A stretch of 44,538 nucleotides of DNA from Nocardiopsis potens DSM 45234. Lineage in GTDB: Bacteria > Actinomycetota > Actinomycetes > Streptosporangiales > Streptosporangiaceae. The position numbers and the translations under genes are program-made. The notes beneath the pieces were generated by a model that was not told the origin of the DNA, made no database searches, and saw nothing but the letters and a program-made list of their open reading frames with translations. The stretch spans positions 1 through 44,538 of the forward strand of contig NZ_ANBB01000055.1 of assembly GCF_000341105.1 (NCBI RefSeq). Reading direction: 5' to 3'. Positions 32,673 through 40,677 of the stretch are shown here, piece after piece. How positions within the stretch are numbered: the first letter of the stretch is position 1; each line of letters starts with the position of its first letter.

Positions 32673-33031
32673 CCGCGCTCATGGTGGCGCTGGGCGCCGC
32701 GATCGGGGCGCCGCTGCGCTACCTGGTCGACCGGTACGTGCAGTCCCGGCACGACTCCGGGTTCCCCTGGGGGACGCACGCCGCGAACGCCACCGCCTGC
32801 CTGCTGTTCGGGGCCGCGGTGGAGGCGGCGCTGCCCGGGCCGCTGTTCGCGTTCGCCGCCACCGGGCTGCTGGGCGCGCTCTCCACCTACTCCACCTTCG
32901 GCTACGAGACGTTCGCGCTGGTGCGCACCGGGGCCCGGTTCCTCGCCTTCGCCAACGCCGCGGCCTCGATCGGGGCGGGGCTGGGCGCCGCCGCGATCGG
33001 CGCCGCGGTGGGCGGGGCGCTCACCGGCTGA
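32669..33031 (+). CDS. crcB: Fluoride channel subunit FluC/CrcB, second copy
   Basis: 120 residues, four membrane helices: LMVALGAAIGAPLRYLVDRYV, GTHAANATACLLFGAAVEAAL, LFAFAATGLLGALSTYSTFGYETF, FANAAASIGAGLGAAAIGAAVG. The Asn of A-A-N-A-T matches the V-N pore position of the family and STYSTFGYE the T-x-S-T-F segment, both less canonical than in the first copy. Translation is coupled to the upstream copy by a 4-nt overlap. In two-gene actinobacterial Fluc pairs one pore often degenerates while both chains are needed; the altered residues here fit that picture, as an inference. Confidence 0.92.
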   Translation: MTALMVALGAAIGAPLRYLVDRYVQSRHDSGFPWGTHAANATACLLFGAAVEAALPGPLFAFAATGLLGALSTYSTFGYETFALVRTGARFLAFANAAASIGAGLGAAAIGAAVGGALTG

Positions 33032-33086
33032 CCCGGGCCCGGACCGGATCCGGACACCGCTCCGGTGGTCACTGTACGGCGGGATG

Positions 33087-33101
33087 TAGTAGAAGTACTA
33101 T
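33087..33101 (+). promoter_or_regulatory. Operator/-10 region of the ABC exporter operon
   Basis: TAGTA-GAAG-TACTA (33087-33100) is a perfect inverted repeat, and TACTAT (33096-33101) inside it is a good -10 box; TGTACG at 33073-33078 is a weak -35 box 17 bp upstream. The palindrome covers the -10, so a repressor bound there would block initiation. The XRE protein at 34954 or a GntR-type regulator elsewhere are candidates. Confidence 0.55.
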
Positions 33102-33138
33102 CAATGAAGGCAGTGGTTCTACGGAAGGTCGTCGACCT

Positions 33139-34104
33139 ATGGCGGTAATCGGAGAGAAGGCGGGCGGCGCGCCGGCCGCCCGCGGCCCGGACGGCCCGGC
33201 GGCCGTCGAAGTGAGCGGCCTGCGCATGCGCTACGGCGGCAAGGACGTGCTCGACGGCGTCGACTTCCGGATCGACCGGGGCGAGGTGCTCACCCTGCTC
33301 GGCCCGAACGGCGCCGGCAAGACCACCATCATCGAGATCCTGGAGGGCTTCCGGGCCCGCTCCGCCGGGGAGGTCCGGGTGCTGGGCGCCGACCCGATCA
33401 GCGGCGGCGAGGCGTGGCGCGCCCGGATCGGCGTCGTGCTGCAGTCCTGGCGGGACCACGCCAAATGGCGGGTGCGCGACCTGCTGGAGCTGTTCGCCGC
33501 GCACTACGCGCCCTACTCCTCGCCGGAGCGCCCGCGCCCGCGCGACGTGGACGAGCTGCTGGAGCTGGTCGGCCTGACCGGGCACGCCGGGGCCAAGCTC
33601 GGTTCGCTCTCCGGCGGGCAGCGCCGCCGGGTGGACGTCGCGGTCGGCATCGTCGGCCGGCCCGACCTGCTCTTCCTGGACGAGCCCACCGCCGGCTTCG
33701 ACCCGCAAGCCCGCCGGGACTTCCACGACCTGGTGCACGCCCTGGCCGACGAGGAGGACACCACGATCCTGCTCACCACGCACGACCTGGACGAGGCGGA
33801 GAAGCTGGCGGACCGGATCCTGATGCTGGCCGGCGGCCGGATCGTCGCCGACGGCAGCCCGGAGGCGCTCGCCCGCGAGCTGGGCAGCGATTCCGAGGTG
33901 CGCTGGCGGATCGGCGGGGAGCGCTTCGTGCACTCCACCCCGGACGGCGCCGCGTTCGTCCGGGGGCTGTTCGAGCAGCACGGCGGGGACGTCACCGACC
34001 TGGAGGTGCGCCGGGCCGGGCTGGAGGAGGTCTACATGGACCTGGTGCGCAGGCACGAGTCGGGCGGCTCCGCGGCCGGCGCGGGAGAAGGGGGCGTGCG
34101 ATGA
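33139..34104 (+). CDS. ABC transporter ATP-binding protein (ABC-2 exporter type)
   Basis: 321 residues. Walker A GPNGAGKT (55-62), Q-loop VVLQSWRDHAKWRV, signature LSGGQ (157-161), Walker B LLFLDEPT with Asp181-Glu182, and H-loop LLTTHDLDEAEKL. The longer C-terminal extension (EVRWRIGGERFVHSTP...LEEVYMDLVRRHE) is typical of DrrA/NodI-like ATPases of drug or lipid exporters. The Q-loop element S-W-R-D-H-A-K-W-R-V defines a known actinobacterial subgroup. The ATG start follows GGAAGG by ~10 nt. Its stop overlaps the start of the permease (ATGA at 34101-34104). Confidence 0.93.
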   Translation: MAVIGEKAGGAPAARGPDGPAAVEVSGLRMRYGGKDVLDGVDFRIDRGEVLTLLGPNGAGKTTIIEILEGFRARSAGEVRVLGADPISGGEAWRARIGVVLQSWRDHAKWRVRDLLELFAAHYAPYSSPERPRPRDVDELLELVGLTGHAGAKLGSLSGGQRRRVDVAVGIVGRPDLLFLDEPTAGFDPQARRDFHDLVHALADEEDTTILLTTHDLDEAEKLADRILMLAGGRIVADGSPEALARELGSDSEVRWRIGGERFVHSTPDGAAFVRGLFEQHGGDVTDLEVRRAGLEEVYMDLVRRHESGGSAAGAGEGGVR

Positions 34105-34961
34105 GCGGCGTGGCGGACCGGGCGCACCTGGTGCGGCTGAGCATCCGGCGGGGCCGGATCGAGACCCGGGGCTCGTTCACCGACCCGGCGGAGATGTTCG
34201 GCACGGCGGTGATGATCGGGATCTTCCTGGCGGTGCTCTTCTTCCAGCGCGGCGACGAGGTGGAGGGCACCGGGGTGGACGCGGCCGCGGCCTCCCTGCC
34301 CGGCGTCATCGGGATGATGGTGGTGTTCACCGGCCTCCTCGGCATGGCCGCGGCGCTCTCCATGGACCGGGAGGACGGCACCCTGCTGCGGGCCAAGGCG
34401 CTGCCCGGCGGGATGGGGGTCTACCTCGGCGGCAAGATCGTCTTCATGCTGGCGCTCATCGGCGCCACGGTGCTCCTGCTGCTGGTCCCCGGGCTGTTCC
34501 TGTACGAGGGGACCGCGGCCGGGCTGGCCCGGGGCTGGCCGATGCTGCTCTGGGTGCTGCTCCTGGGCATCGCGGCGACCGTGCCGATCGGCGCCGCGCT
34601 CGGCTCGCTCTTCGACAACCCCCGGCTGGTCAACGGGATCGGCATGCTGCCGGTCATGGGCCTGTCCGCGATCTCCGGGGTGTTCTACCCGGTGACGGCG
34701 CTGCCCGAGTGGGTGCAGGCGATCGCCCAGGTCTTCCCGGTCTACTGGATGGCGCTGGGCATGCGCGCCGCCCTGCTGCCGGACGGCATGCTCGCGGTGG
34801 AGATCGGCGAGTCCTGGCGGACGCTGGAGACGGCGGGCGTGCTCGGCGCCTGGGCGCTGCTCGGTATGGTGCTCGCACCAGTGCTGCTCCGCCGGATGGC
34901 GCGCCGGGTCAGCGGAGCCAAGGTCGAGGCGGCGCGGCAGAAGGCGATGCAGCGTGTCTGA
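34101..34961 (+). CDS. ABC-2 type permease
   Basis: 286 residues, six membrane helices: FGTAVMIGIFLAVLFF, LPGVIGMMVVFTGLLGMAAAL, KIVFMLALIGATVLLLLVPGLFL, MLLWVLLLGIAATVPIGAALGSL, GIGMLPVMGLSAISGVFYP and AWALLGMVLAPVLL. DREDGTLLRAKALPGG after helix 2 and SGVFYPVTALPEWVQAIAQVFPVYW near the end are ABC-2 signatures. It forms the membrane part of the exporter with the ATPase just upstream, translated by 4-nt overlap. The cargo is unknown. The downstream XRE gene starts inside its last codons (8-bp overlap). Confidence 0.92.
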   Translation: MSGVADRAHLVRLSIRRGRIETRGSFTDPAEMFGTAVMIGIFLAVLFFQRGDEVEGTGVDAAAASLPGVIGMMVVFTGLLGMAAALSMDREDGTLLRAKALPGGMGVYLGGKIVFMLALIGATVLLLLVPGLFLYEGTAAGLARGWPMLLWVLLLGIAATVPIGAALGSLFDNPRLVNGIGMLPVMGLSAISGVFYPVTALPEWVQAIAQVFPVYWMALGMRAALLPDGMLAVEIGESWRTLETAGVLGAWALLGMVLAPVLLRRMARRVSGAKVEAARQKAMQRV

Positions 34962-35262
34962 GCAGGCCGGGGCCGCCGCGGGCCGGGCGGAGAGCGGGCG
35001 CGCCCGGGGCGGCCGGGCGGGCTCCGCGCCCGCGGAGCGGATCTACAACCGGATCGCGGTGATGCGGGTCGAGCGGGGCGTCTCCCGGCGCAGCCTGGCC
35101 GAGGCGCTGGGCGTGCACTACCAGACCGTGGGCTACCTGGAGCGCGGCGAGTACAGCCCCAGCCTGCACCTGGCGCTGCGGATCGCCGCCTACTTCGGGG
35201 TCCCGGTGGAGGCGGTGTTCTCCACCGAGCCCTTCCCGCTCATCGGGCACGAGGGGCGCTGA
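34954..35262 (+). CDS. Small XRE-family transcriptional regulator
   Basis: 102 residues. After a 28-residue Ala/Gly/Arg tail comes IYNRIAVMRVERGVSRRSLAEALGVHYQTVGYLERGEYSPSLHLALRIAAYFGVPVEAVF, a complete five-helix HTH_3 domain (recognition helix around HYQTVGYLERG) and the short F-S-T-E-P-F ending of the YgzD/Bacillus-type compact regulators. It probably controls its own exporter operon. GTG 34954 lies in the last codons of the permease gene, so it is translationally coupled. The convergent aldolase gene ends 31 bp away; no clear terminator separates them. Confidence 0.9.
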   Translation: MSEQAGAAAGRAESGRARGGRAGSAPAERIYNRIAVMRVERGVSRRSLAEALGVHYQTVGYLERGEYSPSLHLALRIAAYFGVPVEAVFSTEPFPLIGHEGR

Positions 35263-35293
35263 CGGTTCCCTCCCTTGGTGTTGCACGGGCGGG

Positions 35294-35944
35294 TCAGAGC
35301 AGGAACGGGTCCGGGCCGGCCCAGCCGTCGCGGTCGCGCCCGCGGACCTCGGCCAGCTCGTCCTCGGAGAGCACCCGCGGCTCGCCCAGGCGGCGCGCCT
35401 CGATGTAGACGCCGCAGAGCCATTCCAGCAGCGAGACGTTGTCGAAGGCCTCGGCGGCGCCGGAGCCGACGGCGACCGCGCCGTTGCAGGCCAGCAGGGC
35501 GGCCTGCCGCCCCTTGAGCGCCTTGACCGCCTGGTCGGCCAGGTCGCCGCCGCCGTAGACGGAGTACGGGGCGACCGGGACGGCGCCGCCCAGCCGGGCG
35601 GCGGCCCGGTGCACCGGGGGCAGTTCGGCGAGCACCGCGGAGACCGCGGCGGCGCGCTCGCCGTAGGACTGCACCACCGCGCCGGCCCCGGTGTGCCGGT
35701 AGACGGCGGTGTGCAGCACGGTGTCGGCGGCCGGGCCGCGGCGGCCCTCCACCACCCCGCCCTCGACGGAGAGCACCGGGCAGTCGGCCGGTTCGATCCG
35801 GTCCAGCGGGAGGTCGGCGGGGGTGACGGCGAACAGGTCGCCGCTGCGGACGCTCACCGCACCGCCGCGGCCCAGCACCGCGCCGGTGCCGGCGAGCCGG
35901 TGGGCGGTCAGCGCGACGTCCCTGCGCTCTTGCTCAAGAAGCAT
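35294..35944 (-). CDS. Class II aldolase/adducin-fold protein with altered metal site
   Basis: 216 residues. The fold is recognisable from GTGAVLGRGGAVSVRSGDLFAVTPADLPLD (usual G-x-G-N-V-S-x-R), HTAVYRHTGAGAVVQSY and GRQAALLACNGAVAVGSGAAEAFDNVSLLEWLCGVYIEA. In L-fuculose-phosphate aldolases zinc is held by H-x-H (usual a-v-v-H-x-H) and by the His of N-H-G. Here these read Q92-S-Y94 and C153-N154-G, and the usual catalytic Glu region has D74. It is therefore unlikely to be a zinc aldolase; a structural or different catalytic role is possible. It is divergent from the betaine operon and could share its control region. ATG 35944 with GAGGA upstream. Confidence 0.82.
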   Translation of the reverse strand: MLLEQERRDVALTAHRLAGTGAVLGRGGAVSVRSGDLFAVTPADLPLDRIEPADCPVLSVEGGVVEGRRGPAADTVLHTAVYRHTGAGAVVQSYGERAAAVSAVLAELPPVHRAAARLGGAVPVAPYSVYGGGDLADQAVKALKGRQAALLACNGAVAVGSGAAEAFDNVSLLEWLCGVYIEARRLGEPRVLSEDELAEVRGRDRDGWAGPDPFLL

Positions 35945-36308
35945 GTGTCCTCGCGTGATCGCGTCGGGGGGAGGGAAGGTAGAGGGCGACGAGGGGGGAC
36001 CGCCTCCTTAGGCATGCCTTATCCACGTTAACCCGAGGCCGGGCCGGTCTGTCCAGTGCCCGGACCGCCGGACGGGTGAACCGCGACACGCGCACCGGTG
36101 CGGTGCGGCCGCCGAGCCTCTCGGTGATCATCACTCTCAGTGAACGTGAATCGAGGTGTTGCGTGATACGCACCACCGTTGCGTGTCCGTGTTGACGCGC
36201 CTTTTTCGTATTCATGCAGGTCGGAGAGGTAATTTTTGAATGTCTCGATGAGATCACGACAGGTTTGAGCTGTTTGAAGGCGAATCTCCTGGGCAGGACG
36301 GATCCGTG
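35945..36308. promoter_or_regulatory. Divergent control region of the betaine operon
   Basis: The gap is AT-richer than its surroundings from about 36120. It holds AGGCATGCCT (36010-36019, perfect palindrome flanked by TT/TA), TGCGT-GAT-ACGCA (36160-36172) with a further TTGCGTG half at 36179-36185, and TTGACG at 36192-36197 followed by a T-rich stretch. No -10 box sits at the standard distance from TTGACG. BetI/TetR-type or osmotic regulators are plausible ligands. AGGA near 36295 is the betB ribosome site. Confidence 0.5.
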
Positions 36309-37841
36309 ATGCAACCCTACGTAACTCTCCCGAGTAAGCAGTACCTGGCCGATCCCGGGTCGGCGGCCGCGTCGAGCATGTTCATCGGCGGCACCTGGCG
36401 GGCCGCCGCCGAGGGCGGCACCCGCGACGTCCTCAACCCCTACGACGCCTCCGTCCTCACCGTGGTCAGCGAGGGCACCGCGGCCGACGCCGAGGCGGCG
36501 GTGGCCGCCGCGCGCCGCGCCTTCGACCAGGGCGACTGGGCGCGCCGGCCGGCGGCCGAGCGCGGGGAGATCCTGAACCGCATCGCCGACCTCCTCCAGC
36601 GCGACCGCGAAGAGATCGCGGTGATGGAGTCGCTGGACACCGGGAAGACCATCGAAGAGGGCGGGATCGACGTCGACGACGTCACCGCCGTCTTCCGCTA
36701 CTACGCCGGGCTGGCCGACAAGGACGCCGGGCGGATCATCTCCGCGCCGGAGGGCGTCTTCAGCCGGGTGGTCTACGAGCCGGTCGGCGTCTGCGCGATG
36801 ATCACCCCCTGGAACTACCCGCTGCTCCAGCTGGCCTGGAAGATGGCCCCGGCGATCGCGGCCGGCAACACCATGGTGGTCAAGCCGAGCGAGATCACCC
36901 CGGTCACCACCTGCAAGCTGTTCGAGCTCTGCCTGGAGGCGGGCGTCCCCGCCGACGGCGTGATCAACCTGGTGCTGGGCACCGGCGCCGAGGTCGGCGC
37001 CGCGATGGTCGCCCACCGCGACGTGGACCTGGTCTCCTTCACCGGCGGCCTGGCCACCGGCAAGCGGATCATGGCCTCCGCCGCGGAGACGGTCAAGAAG
37101 GTCGCCCTGGAGCTGGGCGGGAAGAACCCCAACATCATCTTCCCCGACGTGGACCTGGACACCGCGGTGGACTACGCGCTCACCGCCGCGTTCTTCCACT
37201 CCGGCCAGGTCTGCTCGGCCGGCGCGCGGCTCATCGTGCACGAGGACGTCCACGACGAGTTCACCGCCGAGCTGGCCCGGCGCGCCGAGGCGATCGTCAT
37301 CGGCTGCGGCCAGAAGGAGGGCGTGCGCTGCGGCCCGCTGGTCTCCGCCGAGCACAGGGCCAAGGTCGAGGCCGCGGTCGCGCGCGGCGTCGAGGAGGGC
37401 GCGAAGATCATCGCCGGCGGCAAGCGCCCGGACGACCCCGAGCTGGCCCGGGGCTACTTCTACCGCCCCACCGTGTTCACCGGCTGCACCCGGGACATGG
37501 ACATCGTGCAGACCGAGGTGTTCGGCCCGGTCGTCACGGTGGAGACGTTCCGCACCGAGGCCGAGGCCGTCGAGCTGGGCAACGACACCGACTACGGGCT
37601 GTCCGGCGGGGTGTGGACCGACGACACCGCGCGCGGCGAGCGGGTCGCGGCCGCGCTGCGGCACGGCACCGTGTGGATCAACGAGTACGGCCCCTACTTC
37701 CCGGGGGCCGAGTGGGGCGGCTTCAAGCGCTCCGGGGTCGGGCGCGAGCTGGGCAACGCGGGCCTGGACGAGTACCGCGAGGCCAAGCACATCTACCGCA
37801 CCCTCGACCCCAAGCCGCAGCGCTGGTTCGGCGAGGTCTGA
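36309..37841 (+). CDS. betB: Betaine-aldehyde dehydrogenase
   Basis: 510 residues, aldehyde dehydrogenase superfamily. NPYDASVLTVV opens the fold; PWNYPLLQLAWKMAPAIAAGNTMVVKPSEITP is the NAD-binding segment; E268 in LELGGKNPN and C302 in FFHSGQVCSAGARL are the catalytic Glu and Cys; EVFGPVVTV and EWGGFKRSGVGRELG complete the set. It oxidises betaine aldehyde to glycine betaine with NAD(P)+, the second step after choline dehydrogenase, whose gene follows 51 bp downstream. Placement with betaine uptake genes supports this assignment over other ALDHs. GTG 36306 immediately precedes the ATG and is the alternative start. Confidence 0.93.
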   Translation: MQPYVTLPSKQYLADPGSAAASSMFIGGTWRAAAEGGTRDVLNPYDASVLTVVSEGTAADAEAAVAAARRAFDQGDWARRPAAERGEILNRIADLLQRDREEIAVMESLDTGKTIEEGGIDVDDVTAVFRYYAGLADKDAGRIISAPEGVFSRVVYEPVGVCAMITPWNYPLLQLAWKMAPAIAAGNTMVVKPSEITPVTTCKLFELCLEAGVPADGVINLVLGTGAEVGAAMVAHRDVDLVSFTGGLATGKRIMASAAETVKKVALELGGKNPNIIFPDVDLDTAVDYALTAAFFHSGQVCSAGARLIVHEDVHDEFTAELARRAEAIVIGCGQKEGVRCGPLVSAEHRAKVEAAVARGVEEGAKIIAGGKRPDDPELARGYFYRPTVFTGCTRDMDIVQTEVFGPVVTVETFRTEAEAVELGNDTDYGLSGGVWTDDTARGERVAAALRHGTVWINEYGPYFPGAEWGGFKRSGVGRELGNAGLDEYREAKHIYRTLDPKPQRWFGEV

Positions 37842-37892
37842 CCCCCGCACCCCGCACACCGAAGACTTCGCCCTGCACCACAAGGAGCGTTC

Positions 37893-39446
37893 ATGACCGA
37901 GACGGGTTACGACTACGTCATCGTGGGCGGCGGCACCGCCGGATCGGTGCTCGCCAACCGGCTCACCGAGGACCCCTCCACCAGCGTCTGCGTCATCGAG
38001 GGAGGCCCCTCCGACGTCGGCCTGGACCGGGTGCTCAAACTGCGCGAGTGGCTCGGCCTGCTGGAGAGCGACCTCGACTACGGCTACACCACCACCGAGC
38101 AGCCCCGCGGCAACTCGCACATCGTGCACTCCCGGGCCCGGGTGCTCGGCGGCTGCTCCTCGCACAACACCCTGATCAGCTTCCGCCCGTTCGCCCAGGA
38201 CATGGACGACTGGGTGGCGGCCGGCGCCGAGGGCTGGGACAACGCCACCGTGCAGTCCTACGTCGACCGGCTGAAGAACAACATCGTCCCGATCGCCGAG
38301 AAGGACCGCAACGACCTGGTCAAGGACTGGGTCACCGCCTCGGCCGAGGCCGCCGGGGTCCCGGTGGTCGAGGACTTCAACGCCGCCACCTCGCACGGCG
38401 GCGGGTTCAACGACGGCGTCGGCTTCCTGTCCATCGCCTACGACCCCTACACCGGGAACCGCTCCTCGGCGTCGGTGGCCTACCTGCACCCGATCATGGG
38501 CGTGCGGGAGAACCTCACCCTGATGCTGGAGACCTGGGCCGACAGGCTCGTCTTCGACGGCGACCGGGTCACCGGGGTGGAGGTGGTGACGCCGGAGGGC
38601 GAGCGCCGCACCGTCACCGCCGCGCGGGAGGTGGTGCTCTGCGCCGGGGCGATCGACACGCCGCGGCTGCTGCTCCTCTCCGGGGTGGGCCCCAAGGGCG
38701 ACCTGGAGAAGGTCGGCATCGAGGTCCGGCACGACCTGCCGGGCGTCGGCGAGAACCTGATGGACCACCCGGAGTCCATCATCATGTGGGAGACCTCGCG
38801 GGACGTGCCGGACAACACCGTCATGCACTCCGACGGGGCGCTGTTCATCCGCCGGGACGAGAGCGACCCCCGCCCCGACCTGATGTTCCACACGTACCAG
38901 ATCCCGTTCGACGACAACACCAAGCGGCTGGGCTACGACTCGCCGGACTGGAAGCACGCGATGTGCATGACGCCGAACATCCCGCGCTCCCGGTCCCGCG
39001 GCAAGCTCTGGCTGACCAGCTCCGACCCGAAGGACAAGCCGGCGCTGGACTTCCGCTACTTCACCGACCCCGACGGTTACGACGAGCAGACCATCGTGGA
39101 CGGCCTGAAGATCGCGCGGAAGATCGCCGAGACCGAGCCGTTCAAGTCGTGGATCGAGCGCGAGGTGGCGCCCGGCCCGGAGGTCGTCACCGACGAGCAG
39201 CTCTCCGAGTACGGGCGGAAGGCGGCGCACACCGTCTACCACCCGGCCGGCACCTGCAAGATGGGCGCGGCCGACGACGCCACCGCGGTCGTCGACCCGC
39301 GGCTGAAGGTGCGCGGGCTGCGCGGGCTCCGGGTGGCCGACGCCTCGGTGTTCCCGACCATGACCTCCCCCAACCCGATGGTCACCGTGCTGGCCATCGG
39401 AGAGCGCGCGGCCGACCTGATCCGGGCCGACCGCACCGAGGGCTGA
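37893..39446 (+). CDS. betA: GMC oxidoreductase, choline dehydrogenase
   Basis: 517 residues. The FAD-binding start YDYVIVGGGTAGSVLANRL, the GMC signature HSRARVLGGCSSHNTLISFRP, GAIDTPRLLLLSGVGP, and the active-site His450 in YHPAGTCKMG with SPNPMVTVLAIGERAADLI at the end are all present. The family oxidises alcohols with FAD; next to betB and betaine transporters it should oxidise choline to betaine aldehyde. An exact substrate other than choline (for example another alcohol) cannot be excluded by sequence alone. AAGGAG lies 6 nt before the ATG. A stem-loop and 113 bp separate it from the transporter genes. Confidence 0.92.
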   Translation: MTETGYDYVIVGGGTAGSVLANRLTEDPSTSVCVIEGGPSDVGLDRVLKLREWLGLLESDLDYGYTTTEQPRGNSHIVHSRARVLGGCSSHNTLISFRPFAQDMDDWVAAGAEGWDNATVQSYVDRLKNNIVPIAEKDRNDLVKDWVTASAEAAGVPVVEDFNAATSHGGGFNDGVGFLSIAYDPYTGNRSSASVAYLHPIMGVRENLTLMLETWADRLVFDGDRVTGVEVVTPEGERRTVTAAREVVLCAGAIDTPRLLLLSGVGPKGDLEKVGIEVRHDLPGVGENLMDHPESIIMWETSRDVPDNTVMHSDGALFIRRDESDPRPDLMFHTYQIPFDDNTKRLGYDSPDWKHAMCMTPNIPRSRSRGKLWLTSSDPKDKPALDFRYFTDPDGYDEQTIVDGLKIARKIAETEPFKSWIEREVAPGPEVVTDEQLSEYGRKAAHTVYHPAGTCKMGAADDATAVVDPRLKVRGLRGLRVADASVFPTMTSPNPMVTVLAIGERAADLIRADRTEG

Positions 39447-39502
39447 GCCCTCACCGCCCACGCCGTACCCGCTCAACGGCGGAAGCGACCTGACAACGAC
39501 GC

Positions 39503-39537
39503 GCCGTCCTCCGCGCGCCGCACGTGCGGAGGACGGC
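39503..39537 (+). terminator. Stem-loop between betA and transporter genes
   Basis: Perfect 12-bp stem GCCGTCCTCCGC (39503-39514) and its complement (39526-39537) with an 11-nt loop. There is no strong U-tract, so it may be a partial terminator or an mRNA-processing/stability element tuning expression between bet genes and transporter genes in one operon. Confidence 0.55.
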
Positions 39538-39559
39538 CATCAGAGGTGACCCTTTCTCC

Positions 39560-40675
<1,116 letters not shown>

Positions 40676-40677
40676 CC

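Noticed and set aside
36008-36021. IdeR/DtxR iron box at TTAGGCATGCCTTA
   Set aside because: Only the TTAGG half and the palindromic core match; the full 19-bp consensus is not present and the neighbours are not iron genes.
35934-39476. A 1180-codon minus-strand frame opposite betB and betA
   Set aside because: It mirrors the codon structure of the bet genes (Val/Asp/His/Gly-rich shadow translation) and shows no domain.
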